In this document: positions 1 to 6,082 of the stretch, one piece after another
How positions within the stretch are numbered: the stretch's first letter is position 1
How the letters are laid out: each line of letters opens with the position of its first letter
Assembly (NCBI GenBank): GCA_017989485.1
Contig: JAGNPU010000118.1
Span: forward strand, 1 to 6,248
DNA: 6,248 bases
Reading direction: 5' to 3'
Origin: Neisseriaceae bacterium
Lineage (GTDB): Bacteria; Pseudomonadota; Gammaproteobacteria; Burkholderiales; Neisseriaceae
Program-made: the position numbers and the translations under genes
The notes under the pieces: generated by a model
The model's database searches: none
Seen by the model: only the letters and a program-made list of their open reading frames with translations
Told to the model about the DNA's origin: nothing

Positions 1-1719
1 GACGCCCACATGAAATTAATGATTGAATTATTCGACGTCTACGACCAGCAGTGCCAGCGTGAAGGCGTGGTCGACTTTTCCGAGCTGCTGTTGCGCAGCT
101 ATGAGGTGTTGTTCAACAACGAGCCCTTACGCACCCACTATCAAAATCGGTTTAGCCACATTTTGGTCGACGAATTTCAAGACACCAATAAGCTCCAGTA
201 CAAATGGCTGAAGCTGTTGACCGGCCCGAACACGTCGCTGTTCGCCGTGGGCGACGACGACCAAAGCATTTACGCCTTTCGTGGCGCCAACGTCGGCAAC
301 ATGAACGACTTGATGCGCGAATTCAAGATTGAAGCACCGATTAAGCTGGAGCAAAACTACCGCAGCGTCGGCAATATTTTGGCCGCCGCCAATGCGGTGA
401 TCGAGCACAATGACGACCGGCTCGGCAAAAACCTGCACACCGAAGCCGGCGATGGCGAACTGATTCGGCTGCACTTTGCCAACAACGACTTTGAAGAAGC
501 CCAGCTGCTGTGTGACGAAGCCAAAAGCCTAGAGCGCGAAGGCTGGACCTTGAGCAATATGGCCATTTTATACCGCAGCAACGCCCAGTCGCGGGTCATT
601 GAGCAAATCCTGTTCCGCGCCGGCGTGCCCTATAAAATATACGGCGGCCTGCGCTTTTTCGAACGCCAAGAAATCAAACACGCCCTGGCCTATTTGCGCC
701 TGGTGGCCAACGAGCACGACGACAACGCCCTGTTACGGGTGATTAACGTGCCCGCCCGCGGCATCGGCACCCGCTCGGTCGAGGCCTTACAGGCCCTAGC
801 CCAAACCCACGGCGTGTCGCTCTGGCAGGCCGCCTGCATGCAGGCGCAAAGCAAGCCCGCGGCCAAAATCAGTGCGTTCGTGTTATTGGTCGACGCCCTC
901 AAGCAGGTGGCGCAAAGCAGCATCCTGCCGGAACTGATGCGCGAAGTCATCCACCAGTCCGGCCTGTATGGTTTTTACGAAAACAATCCGAAAGAAAGCC
1001 AAGATCGTTTAGACAACCTCAACGAGTTAATCAGTGCGGCGACGACGTTTGACCCGAATGACGTGATGTTTGAAGTGCCACAAGCGGAAAGCGCCGAGCC
1101 CGTGTCGCCGCTCTTAGCCTTTTTGAGCAATGCGGCGCTGGAGTCGGGCGAGCATCAGGCCATTGAAGGGGTGGAAGCCTTACAAATGATGACCATCCAC
1201 GCCGCCAAGGGCTTGGAATTTGATGCGGTGTTTTTAACCGGCCTAGAAGAAGGCCTGTTCCCGAGCGAATATAGCCTGGCCGAACAGGGCGGCCTGGCCG
1301 AAGAACGCCGCCTGATGTATGTGGCCATCACCCGCGCGCGCAAACGGTTATACCTCAGCGCCGCCCAGCAGCGCATGCTCCACGGCAAAACCCACTTTGG
1401 CCTGCTGTCGCGCTTCATCGACGAAATCCCCGCGGCCCTGGTGCACAAAACCTCGGCCACCTACGACCACGCCGACGTGGCCTACACCAACCCCTACCAA
1501 AAGCCGCGCACCCAAACCGCGGCCTTGAGCAAGCCGCTGCAGCAAACCCAAACCTATGCGGGCTTTGAAATTGGCCAAAACGTGCGCCACGCCAAGTTTG
1601 GCACCGGCGTCATCATCGACGCCGAGGCCAACGGCGACAGCGCCAAGCTGCACATCAACTTTGGCCGCGAAGGGGTGAAGTGGTTAGACACCCAGTACGC
1701 CAACTTAGCGGCGGTTTAG
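1..1719 (+). CDS. uvrD: DNA helicase II UvrD, 5'-truncated by the window edge
   Basis: Superfamily 1A 3'-5' DNA helicase of nucleotide excision and mismatch repair, cytoplasmic. The frame is open from base 1. The ATG at 10 is internal, because the Walker A domain is missing. Visible motifs, counted from that ATG: motif II DEFQDTN (54-60), motif III GDDDQSIYAFRGA (81-93), motif IV QNYRS (115-119), motif V TIHAAKGLEF with LEEGLFP just after (about 395-418), and motif VI EERRLMYVAITRAR (about 431-444). The last ~50 residues (IGQNVRHAKFGTGVI ... GVKWLDTQYANL) are the Tudor-like C-terminal domain of UvrD/PcrA, which argues against Rep. A Gln/Thr/Pro-rich linker of about 40 residues precedes that domain. 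E. coli UvrD has its DEFQDTN near residue 220, so about 165 codons lie upstream of the window. The gene is intact as far as seen, ends in TAG and is followed by its own terminator. It converges on the MarR gene. Confidence 0.93.
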   Translation, partial: DAHMKLMIELFDVYDQQCQREGVVDFSELLLRSYEVLFNNEPLRTHYQNRFSHILVDEFQDTNKLQYKWLKLLTGPNTSLFAVGDDDQSIYAFRGANVGNMNDLMREFKIEAPIKLEQNYRSVGNILAAANAVIEHNDDRLGKNLHTEAGDGELIRLHFANNDFEEAQLLCDEAKSLEREGWTLSNMAILYRSNAQSRVIEQILFRAGVPYKIYGGLRFFERQEIKHALAYLRLVANEHDDNALLRVINVPARGIGTRSVEALQALAQTHGVSLWQAACMQAQSKPAAKISAFVLLVDALKQVAQSSILPELMREVIHQSGLYGFYENNPKESQDRLDNLNELISAATTFDPNDVMFEVPQAESAEPVSPLLAFLSNAALESGEHQAIEGVEALQMMTIHAAKGLEFDAVFLTGLEEGLFPSEYSLAEQGGLAEERRLMYVAITRARKRLYLSAAQQRMLHGKTHFGLLSRFIDEIPAALVHKTSATYDHADVAYTNPYQKPRTQTAALSKPLQQTQTYAGFEIGQNVRHAKFGTGVIIDAEANGDSAKLHINFGREGVKWLDTQYANLAAV

Positions 1720-1735
1720 TCCCGATGAAACCCAC

Positions 1736-1768
1736 ACACCCCCTAGGTCACGCCTAGGGGGTGTTTTT
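1736..1768 (+). terminator. Intrinsic terminator of uvrD
   Basis: A perfect 12-bp stem (ACACCCCCTAGG at 1736-1747 with CCTAGGGGGTGT at 1753-1764) closes a 5-nt loop and is followed directly by four more T (1765-1768). It begins 17 bases after the uvrD stop. Read on the minus strand, the same hairpin follows the MarR gene, but only a weak T-run (GGGTTTCAT) comes after it. It may therefore work in both directions, less well for the MarR transcript. Confidence 0.92.
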
Positions 1769-1776
1769 GGTCCGCT

Positions 1777-2238
1777 TTATTCAGGCAGGTTGTGGAATAT
1801 GGTCATCAACATGGTATTGAGGCGCAGCAGCTGAGCCTTAGTCAGGCCTTCAAAACTGTTGCTCAACACCCGATGGCTGGCGTCATTGACCTGCACCACG
1901 ATGGCCGCGCCTTTTTCGGTCAGGTGCACTCGGGTGATGCGCGCATCGTCTGGACAGCTATAGGTATCAACCAGCCCTTCGTCCTTGAGGCGGTACACAA
2001 TTTTGGTGACCGTCGAAATCTTCATGATGGTGTGGTCAACAATGTCAGAGACGCTGACATTGTCACGCTTAGACAGCGTCACCAGCACCCGTCGACGGGT
2101 ATTGTCCAAGTCCAGCGCCTTTAACGATTCTTCCATGGCTTTCAAATAGCGGCCGTTGACGCGTGAAATCCAATAAAAAGGAAAATCTTCCAAATCATAA
2201 TCAGGATTATTGAATGAATGGCTCATTTTGTTTTTCAT
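1777..2238 (-). CDS. iacR: MarR-family transcriptional regulator, likely IacR
   Basis: Dimeric winged-helix regulator of 153 residues, within the usual MarR size. After a polar, acidic N-terminus comes a helical dimerisation segment (FPFYWISRVNGRYLKAMEE, about 19-37). The helix-turn-helix follows (SVSDIVDHTIMKISTVTKIV, about 62-81), then RLKDEGLV, then the wing with the MarR-typical D98-x-R100 and VHLTEKG. Start choice: the frame extends to a TTG at 2283, but that codon overlaps the -10 box. The ATG at 2238 has AAGG five bases upstream. A third candidate at 2226 has no Shine-Dalgarno site. The gene follows the transporter but is cut off from it by a terminator and has its own promoter. In iac clusters a MarR repressor (IacR) controls the catabolic genes and is relieved by indole-3-acetate or a metabolite. 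That role is inferred here from context; the MarR family call itself is secure. Confidence 0.85.
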   Translation of the reverse strand: MKNKMSHSFNNPDYDLEDFPFYWISRVNGRYLKAMEESLKALDLDNTRRRVLVTLSKRDNVSVSDIVDHTIMKISTVTKIVYRLKDEGLVDTYSCPDDARITRVHLTEKGAAIVVQVNDASHRVLSNSFEGLTKAQLLRLNTMLMTIFHNLPE

Positions 2239-2271
2239 GAGGGCCTTAAGGAAACAAAGAGAACAAAACCC

Positions 2272-2302
2272 ATTATAGGGCAAGGCGCTGGCCCGACACC
2301 AA
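2272..2302 (-). promoter_or_regulatory. Sigma-70-type promoter of the MarR gene
   Basis: On the minus strand a perfect -10 box TATAAT lies at 2277-2272. The best -35 candidate is TTGGTG at 2302-2297, with a long 19-bp spacer and only three matches to TTGACA, so the promoter may be weak or regulated. Transcription would start near 2265, leaving a leader of roughly 25 bases before the ATG at 2238. Confidence 0.6.
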
Positions 2303-2304
2303 TA

Positions 2305-2324
2305 TTTCGTGAATTTTCAAGTAA
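2305..2324. promoter_or_regulatory. Imperfect palindrome, possible MarR operator
   Basis: The 20-base segment TTTCGTGAATTTTCAAGTAA pairs at 7 of 10 positions about the centre 2314/2315, including TGAA facing TTCA. It sits just upstream of the -35 region of the MarR promoter. Size and placement suit a MarR-type operator for autoregulation. No second copy is visible, because the operon promoter lies outside the window, so this is only a candidate. Confidence 0.3.
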
Positions 2325-2352
2325 AACAAACAGGGCATTCCTGACCACGCAT

Positions 2353-2392
2353 AAAAAAACCTCACCCTAGCCGATGATCGGCCAGCGTGAGG
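2353..2392 (-). terminator. Intrinsic terminator at the end of the catabolic operon
   Basis: On the minus strand the hairpin spans 2392-2360. The outer stem is CCTCAC/GTGAGG, the inner stem GCCGA/TCGGC, with two more pairs between them and two symmetric mismatches, giving 13 pairs around a TGA/TCA loop. Seven T (2359-2353) follow immediately. It lies 26 bases beyond the transporter stop codon and before the MarR promoter, so it separates the operon from the regulator. Confidence 0.88.
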
Positions 2393-2418
2393 GGGAGAAA
2401 GGTCACAACATGACCCAA

Positions 2419-3738
2419 TTAATCATTCATCGGCGCCGCGCTGGACGCATCCGGCAGACGTATCCACGCCAGTGCCCACACCGCCAGCAACAGAGGCCCG
2501 ATCAGGCTCAGATAAAACCACTGCGGCCCACCGAGGTCCAGGATCACGCCGCCGCTGGCGGCCCCGACGATGGAGCCCAAACGCCCTAAGCCTATCGCCC
2601 AGCCCGTGGCCGACGCCCGTAAATGCGTGGGGTAGAGCCGCGCCGCCATATAGTTAAGCACGATTTGCTGGCCCCCTAGGCCCATGCCAGACAGGCCAAT
2701 AAAGAAAAATACCCAAGCCCATTGGCTGCCGCTAAAGGCCAGGCCCACGCTGACGACTATGCCCAGCCCAAACAGCAGCAGCAAGATTTTCTTCACCGAC
2801 ACCTTGGCCAACAACGACGCCAGCGGCAGTGCGCACACAATAAATACCGTGTTCAATACCACCGTCCCCATCGGGGCCTGCTCGGTGGCCAGTCCGGTGA
2901 TTTTCAACACCGTGGGCAGCCACGACAGCAATAAAAACCAGGACACAAAATTAAAAAAATACACCGCCCAAATCGCCACCGTATTGCGCCGCAGCGTGGG
3001 GCTGAGCAAGGCCCTCACGCTGGCCTTTACTTCGGCCTTAGTGACGCTGTAGCGCTCAGCCAAGACCTCATGTGGCCGCATTTTGGCCAAAATGTGTTTG
3101 ATTTTGCCTTGCCCTTGCGCGCTTAAGGCCAAAAAATGGAGTGATTCAGGCAACACCCAATACAGCACGCCCGACAGCAACAGCGGCCCAACCCCACCGA
3201 TGAGGAAGATGCCCTGCCAGCCGACCAAGGGCAAGAGCTGGCTGCTGATCAACCCACCAAAGATGGCGCCACAGGGCAAGCCCAGCAGCACCAACGTCAT
3301 CAATAAGCCACGCCGCTGATGTGGGGCATATTCCGCCGTCAGCGACAGCACCACGGGGGTCGCTCCGCCCATGCCAAGACCGGCAATAAACCGCAAAACC
3401 AAGATATGGTCCGTGTCGTTGACAAATGCCGTCGCCAGCGAGGCCAGACCAAACGTCAGTACGGCGCCGAGCAAAGCCTGACGCCGCCCCAGCCGATCGC
3501 CAATAATCCCCAACACCATGGCCCCCACCGTCATCCCGAGGGTGCCGGCCGCCAGTATCGGGGCCAGGCCACTGGCGCTCAGGCCAAAGGCCTCAATAAT
3601 GGCGGGGCCGGTATAGGCAATGGCGTGGGTGTCAAAACCATCGATGATGGCGATCAAAAAACACCAGCCCAATACCCGCCATTGGTAAGGGCTCATGGGC
3701 GCCGCATCAATGACGGCGGCGATATTGTGTGTGGTCAT
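2419..3738 (-). CDS. MFS transporter, aromatic acid:H+ symporter (AAHS) type
   Basis: Twelve-helix inner-membrane carrier of 439 residues, the usual AAHS length (PcaK, BenK and MhpT relatives), predicted to import an aromatic acid with protons. The first membrane helix carries the AAHS signature DGFDT, with D33 and D36 matching the paired aspartates that PcaK needs. Motif A is GDRLGRR (80-86) in the loop between helices 2 and 3. RFIAGLGMGGATP (116-128) lies in helix 4, and LPES (196-199) sits after helix 6, ahead of the large central loop. Start choice: the ATG at 3738 has GGGGAG six bases upstream, whereas the in-frame ATG at 3753 has no ribosome site and lies inside a hairpin. The gene is last in the operon, 69 bases after the flavin reductase and just before a strong terminator. 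If the operon degrades indole-3-acetate, that is the likely cargo. Substrate cannot be read from the sequence. Confidence 0.88.
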   Translation of the reverse strand: MTTHNIAAVIDAAPMSPYQWRVLGWCFLIAIIDGFDTHAIAYTGPAIIEAFGLSASGLAPILAAGTLGMTVGAMVLGIIGDRLGRRQALLGAVLTFGLASLATAFVNDTDHILVLRFIAGLGMGGATPVVLSLTAEYAPHQRRGLLMTLVLLGLPCGAIFGGLISSQLLPLVGWQGIFLIGGVGPLLLSGVLYWVLPESLHFLALSAQGQGKIKHILAKMRPHEVLAERYSVTKAEVKASVRALLSPTLRRNTVAIWAVYFFNFVSWFLLLSWLPTVLKITGLATEQAPMGTVVLNTVFIVCALPLASLLAKVSVKKILLLLFGLGIVVSVGLAFSGSQWAWVFFFIGLSGMGLGGQQIVLNYMAARLYPTHLRASATGWAIGLGRLGSIVGAASGGVILDLGGPQWFYLSLIGPLLLAVWALAWIRLPDASSAAPMND

Positions 3739-3748
3739 CACAAACTCC

Positions 3749-3779
3749 CCCATGGGCGGCCGTGCTGGCCACCCATGGG
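3749..3779 (-). promoter_or_regulatory. Stem-loop abutting the transporter ribosome site
   Basis: In the minus-strand RNA, CCCATGGGTGGCC (3779-3767) pairs with GGCCGCCCATGGG (3761-3749) around a 5-nt loop AGCAC. The stem is 13 bp with a single G-U wobble. Its 3' end touches the GGGGAG Shine-Dalgarno site (3750-3745) of the transporter gene. No T-run follows, so it is not a terminator. Its position suggests control of translation initiation or protection of the upstream mRNA from 3' decay. Each arm also contains the self-palindrome CCCATGGG. Confidence 0.55.
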
Positions 3780-3790
3780 CATCATGAGAA

Positions 3791-3823
3791 AAATTCGGCG
3801 CAGGCGCCTAGCCTACCTGCGCC
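3791..3823 (-). terminator. Possible leaky terminator or attenuator after the flavin reductase gene
   Basis: On the minus strand GGCGCAGG (3823-3816) pairs perfectly with CCTGCGCC (3804-3797) across an 11-nt loop that contains the flavin reductase TAG stop. The stem is followed by GAA and five T (through 3791). The three-base offset of the T-run, the short stem and the overlap with translated sequence all suggest partial rather than full termination. It would reduce transporter expression relative to the enzymes. Confidence 0.42.
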
Positions 3824-4314
3824 ATTTTGCCGACGTGGTGATAGCGCCGATTAAAATACACCAGGCCTTGTTGGGCCTCGTCGTCGCCCTCACCACAGCG
3901 CACCGCCAGCACCTCGCTGTAGAAAATGGTGTGGGTGCCCACTTCATGGCTGGCGACGATGCGGCAGTCAAAATTCACCAAGGCCTCGGTCAAAATCGGG
4001 GCACCGCTTTGCAACACCGTCCACGCCCCTGCGGCAAAGCGCTCTTCCATGCTGATGTGGCGGTTGGCAAAGGCTTGGGAAATCCCCTCATGGCCGGCAC
4101 GCAAGACGTTGACGCTCAAAAAAGCGTTGTTTTGAAAATGCACGTGAGAGGCCGAACCGTTGTTCATGCACACCAGCAGCGTCGGCGGCTGGTCGGTCAC
4201 GCTGCACACCGCCGAAGCGGTAAAGCCATGCCGCCCAGAAGGCCCGTTGGTGGTGATGATGTTGACCGCCCCGCTTAAAAAAGACATGGCGTCACGAAAC
4301 GTTAACGCGTCCAT
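3808..4314 (-). CDS. iacG: HpaC-like NAD(P)H:flavin oxidoreductase, likely IacG
   Basis: Small cytoplasmic flavin reductase (168 residues; E. coli HpaC has 170) that supplies free reduced flavin to a partner monooxygenase. It belongs to the Flavin_Reduct/DIM6-NTAB family. Visible landmarks: FRDAMSFLSGAVNIITT (6-22), the flavin-site strand SAVCSVTDQPPTLLVCMN (34-51), LSVNVL around 67-72, GTHTIFYSEV (126-135) and the C-terminal YFNRRYH (153-159). These align by eye with HpaC throughout. The ATG at 4314 has AAGGA six bases upstream. The gene starts 16 bases after the reductase stop. No HpaB-type hydroxylase is present here. In iac clusters the equivalent protein follows IacF and feeds IacA, which oxidises indole-3-acetate. 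The family call is firm, while the iac role depends on context. Confidence 0.85.
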   Translation of the reverse strand: MDALTFRDAMSFLSGAVNIITTNGPSGRHGFTASAVCSVTDQPPTLLVCMNNGSASHVHFQNNAFLSVNVLRAGHEGISQAFANRHISMEERFAAGAWTVLQSGAPILTEALVNFDCRIVASHEVGTHTIFYSEVLAVRCGEGDDEAQQGLVYFNRRYHHVGKMAQVG

Positions 4315-4330
4315 AGCAATTCCTTTCGCT

Positions 4331-5290
4331 TTAAATGTCTAAGACCAAACGAGCCGATTTGGCCCGTGAGCAGCACAACATGATTTGATCGTTGTCCTGT
4401 TTTTCCTCGTCGGTTAAATACACGTCGCGGTGGTCCGGCTCGCCGTCGAGCACGTCACACAGACAGGTGCCACAAATGCCCTGTTCGCACGATACGTCGA
4501 CGCTGATGCCCTGTTTGGCCAAGGCCGCGACGATGGTCTCACCCGCCGCCACCTGGATGGTCAAGCCACTGCGCTGCGCTTCGACTTCAAAGGCGCCACC
4601 GCTGTGGTCAGCCGCCACTTGGAAGTATTCCTGATGGATGTGGCCGGCGGCATAGCCCGCCTGCTGCGCCTGCGTCGCCACCCACTGCATGAAGCCTTCC
4701 GGCCCACACACATACACGTGGGCACCCACCACGGGCAAAGCAAACATCTGTTGCAAGGCCTGACGGTGGTCGCCGCCCTGGGCCTTGAAATGGCCGTGTA
4801 CCCGCTGATGAAACGGGGCACTGGCCAGCTCGGCCACAAACGCACACTGGGCCTGATCTTTGCCGCAGTAGTGCAGCTCAAACGACTTGCCTTGATGCCA
4901 TAGGCTATAAGCCATCGCAATCATCGGCGTGACGCCTATGCCGCCCCCAATCAAGACCGTGTGCTCGGCCTCGGCATGGAGGGGAAACAGATTGCGCGGC
5001 AGGCTGATTTGCACCCGCTGCCCTACCTGCAAGCAGGCGTGGGCGGCCACCGACCCCCCTCGCGACTGCGGGTCTTTCAACACCCCTAAGCGATAGGCGC
5101 TTTGGTCTAACGGGTCGTGACAGAGGGAATACTGGCGGACCAAATCGTCGCGTAAATGCACGTCGATATGAGACCCGGCCTCAGCCAGGGGCAAAGGCCG
5201 GCCATCGAGGTTGGCCAGTTCCAAAACCAACACGTTGTGCCCTTGCAGCTCGCTTTTTTGCACCACCACGGTGAGTAAGTCATCGCTCAT
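4331..5290 (-). CDS. iacF: VanB/phthalate dioxygenase reductase-type FMN and [2Fe-2S] oxidoreductase, likely IacF
   Basis: Single-chain electron-transfer reductase (319 residues, normal for class IA) passing electrons from NAD(P)H through FMN and a plant-type [2Fe-2S] cluster to a Rieske oxygenase. Domains in order: the FMN domain with RQYSLC (52-57) and RGGSVAAH (77-84); the NAD domain with GGGIGVTPMI (115-124) and CGPEGFM (195-201); and the C-terminal ferredoxin domain. In that last domain C268, C273 and C276 (CEQGICGTC), and C306 of the CCSRA segment, are the expected cluster ligands. All cofactor motifs are intact. The ATG at 5290 has AAGGAG six bases upstream. The gene lies 27 bases after the SDR and 16 before the flavin reductase. 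In iac clusters IacF is the redox partner of the oxygenase IacC. VanB itself is unlikely, since no vanA neighbour is seen and a beta-subunit tail lies upstream. Confidence 0.87.
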   Translation of the reverse strand: MSDDLLTVVVQKSELQGHNVLVLELANLDGRPLPLAEAGSHIDVHLRDDLVRQYSLCHDPLDQSAYRLGVLKDPQSRGGSVAAHACLQVGQRVQISLPRNLFPLHAEAEHTVLIGGGIGVTPMIAMAYSLWHQGKSFELHYCGKDQAQCAFVAELASAPFHQRVHGHFKAQGGDHRQALQQMFALPVVGAHVYVCGPEGFMQWVATQAQQAGYAAGHIHQEYFQVAADHSGGAFEVEAQRSGLTIQVAAGETIVAALAKQGISVDVSCEQGICGTCLCDVLDGEPDHRDVYLTDEEKQDNDQIMLCCSRAKSARLVLDI

Positions 5291-5317
5291 CGCTTGCTCC
5301 TTGAGGTTGTTATGGGT

Positions 5318-6070
5318 TTAGCGCATCCACAGGCCGCCGTTAATGTCCCAGGTGGCACCGGTGGTAAACCCCGCCGCCGGGCTGGCCAACAGCGCCACGG
5401 CTTGCCCGATAAAGGCCATGTCGCCTAAGCGTTGCACCGGAATGTTCTGCACGATTTGCGCCAGCTGTTCGGCCGGCACCGCGCGATGCACGGCCGGCGA
5501 ATCCATGGGGCCAGGCGACACCGCATTCACCGTCACCCCACTGGCGGCCAATTCTTTCGCAAACACCTTCGTCAGGGTGATGATGGCGCCCTTGCTGGCC
5601 GCATAATGGGCGCCGGTGGCGGTGCCCCCATTTTGGCCGGCCAAGGACGCCATGTTGACGATGCGGCCATAGCCTTGGGCAGCGAGGTATTGACCAAAAC
5701 ACTGGCAGGCCAAAAACGTGCCGCGCTGGTTGACCTGAGTCACCTGATCAAACTCGGCGGCGCTGATGGCCATCACCTTGGTGGTTTGGGTCATGGCGGC
5801 ATTGTTCACCACCACGTGTAGGCCACCCCAGTGGGCCAACACCGCGGCCAGGGCCCGCTCAAAGTCGGCGGGTTGGGTCACGTCCAGCGGCCATGCCAAG
5901 ACCGAATCGGCCTCAACGCCACTGGCCTGCGCGGCCGTGCTGGCCGCCACCGCCACCGCTGCGGCATCTTTGTCGGTCAAGACGACTTTAAAGCCTTGCT
6001 GTAATAAGGTTTGGGCGATCACCCACCCCAGGCCGGCGGCGGCACCGGTCACCAATGCAATTTGAGCCAT
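5318..6070 (-). CDS. iacE: Classical short-chain dehydrogenase/reductase, likely IacE
   Basis: NAD(P)-dependent oxidoreductase of 250 residues, typical of classical SDRs. The Rossmann fold shows TGAAAGLG (8-15), D33 at the end of the second strand (favouring NAD(H) over NADP(H)), D63 (PLDV) and NNAA (89-92, the usual NNAG changed in its last position). The catalytic set is complete: N114, S142, Y156 and K160 (YAASK). SPGP (185-188) and the C-terminal GATWDINGG follow. The ATG at 6070 has a very strong AAGGAGG site five bases upstream, whose first A is the last base of the previous gene's stop codon. In the iac pathway IacE acts after IacA in making dioxindole-3-acetate. Outside that context the protein could be a cis-dihydrodiol dehydrogenase or a FabG-like reductase, since sequence motifs alone do not fix the substrate. 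Confidence 0.85.
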   Translation of the reverse strand: MAQIALVTGAAAGLGWVIAQTLLQQGFKVVLTDKDAAAVAVAASTAAQASGVEADSVLAWPLDVTQPADFERALAAVLAHWGGLHVVVNNAAMTQTTKVMAISAAEFDQVTQVNQRGTFLACQCFGQYLAAQGYGRIVNMASLAGQNGGTATGAHYAASKGAIITLTKVFAKELAASGVTVNAVSPGPMDSPAVHRAVPAEQLAQIVQNIPVQRLGDMAFIGQAVALLASPAAGFTTGATWDINGGLWMR

Positions 6071-6075
6071 GACGT

Positions 6076-6082
6076 CCTCCTT
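6076..6082 (-). promoter_or_regulatory. Strong ribosome binding site of the SDR gene, overlapping the preceding stop
   Basis: AAGGAGG on the minus strand lies five bases before the ATG at 6070. Its first base is the final A of the TAA that ends the upstream gene. This points to translational coupling or ribosome re-initiation between the dioxygenase subunit and the dehydrogenase. It is the strongest ribosome site in the window. Confidence 0.8.

Noticed and set aside
1777..1800. Neisseriaceae DNA uptake sequence (TTCAGGCAG... near the MarR stop)
   Set aside because: Only the first nine bases resemble a DUS variant, and they encode the end of the MarR protein. No full 10-12-mer DUS occurs in the window.
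2239..2283. Longer MarR protein beginning at the TTG at 2283
   Set aside because: The TTG and the codons after it overlap the perfect TATAAT at 2277-2272, the added residues resemble no MarR N-terminus, and the ATG at 2238 has a better-placed Shine-Dalgarno site.
3739..3753. Transporter start at the ATG at 3753
   Set aside because: It has no ribosome site and is buried in the 3749-3779 stem, while the ATG at 3738 follows GGGGAG by six bases.
3319..4278. Long plus-strand open frame of 319 codons
   Set aside because: It lies antisense to two well-supported minus-strand genes and runs across the gap between them. Its translation is rich in His, Gln, Arg and Gly with no domain, as expected from the complement of GC-rich codons.
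4315..4330. Possible internal promoter before the flavin reductase gene
   Set aside because: The 16-base gap holds only the Shine-Dalgarno site AAAGGA, with no room or sequence for a separate promoter.
4430..4903. Plus-strand frame of 157 codons opposite the FMN/[2Fe-2S] reductase
   Set aside because: It is a shadow of the reductase gene, with no recognisable motif.
3808..5290. 4-hydroxyphenylacetate (hpaBC) or vanillate (vanAB) pathway
   Set aside because: The HpaC-like and VanB-like proteins suggest these one at a time, but no HpaB or VanA is seen. The dioxygenase beta-subunit tail and SDR fit the iac order better.
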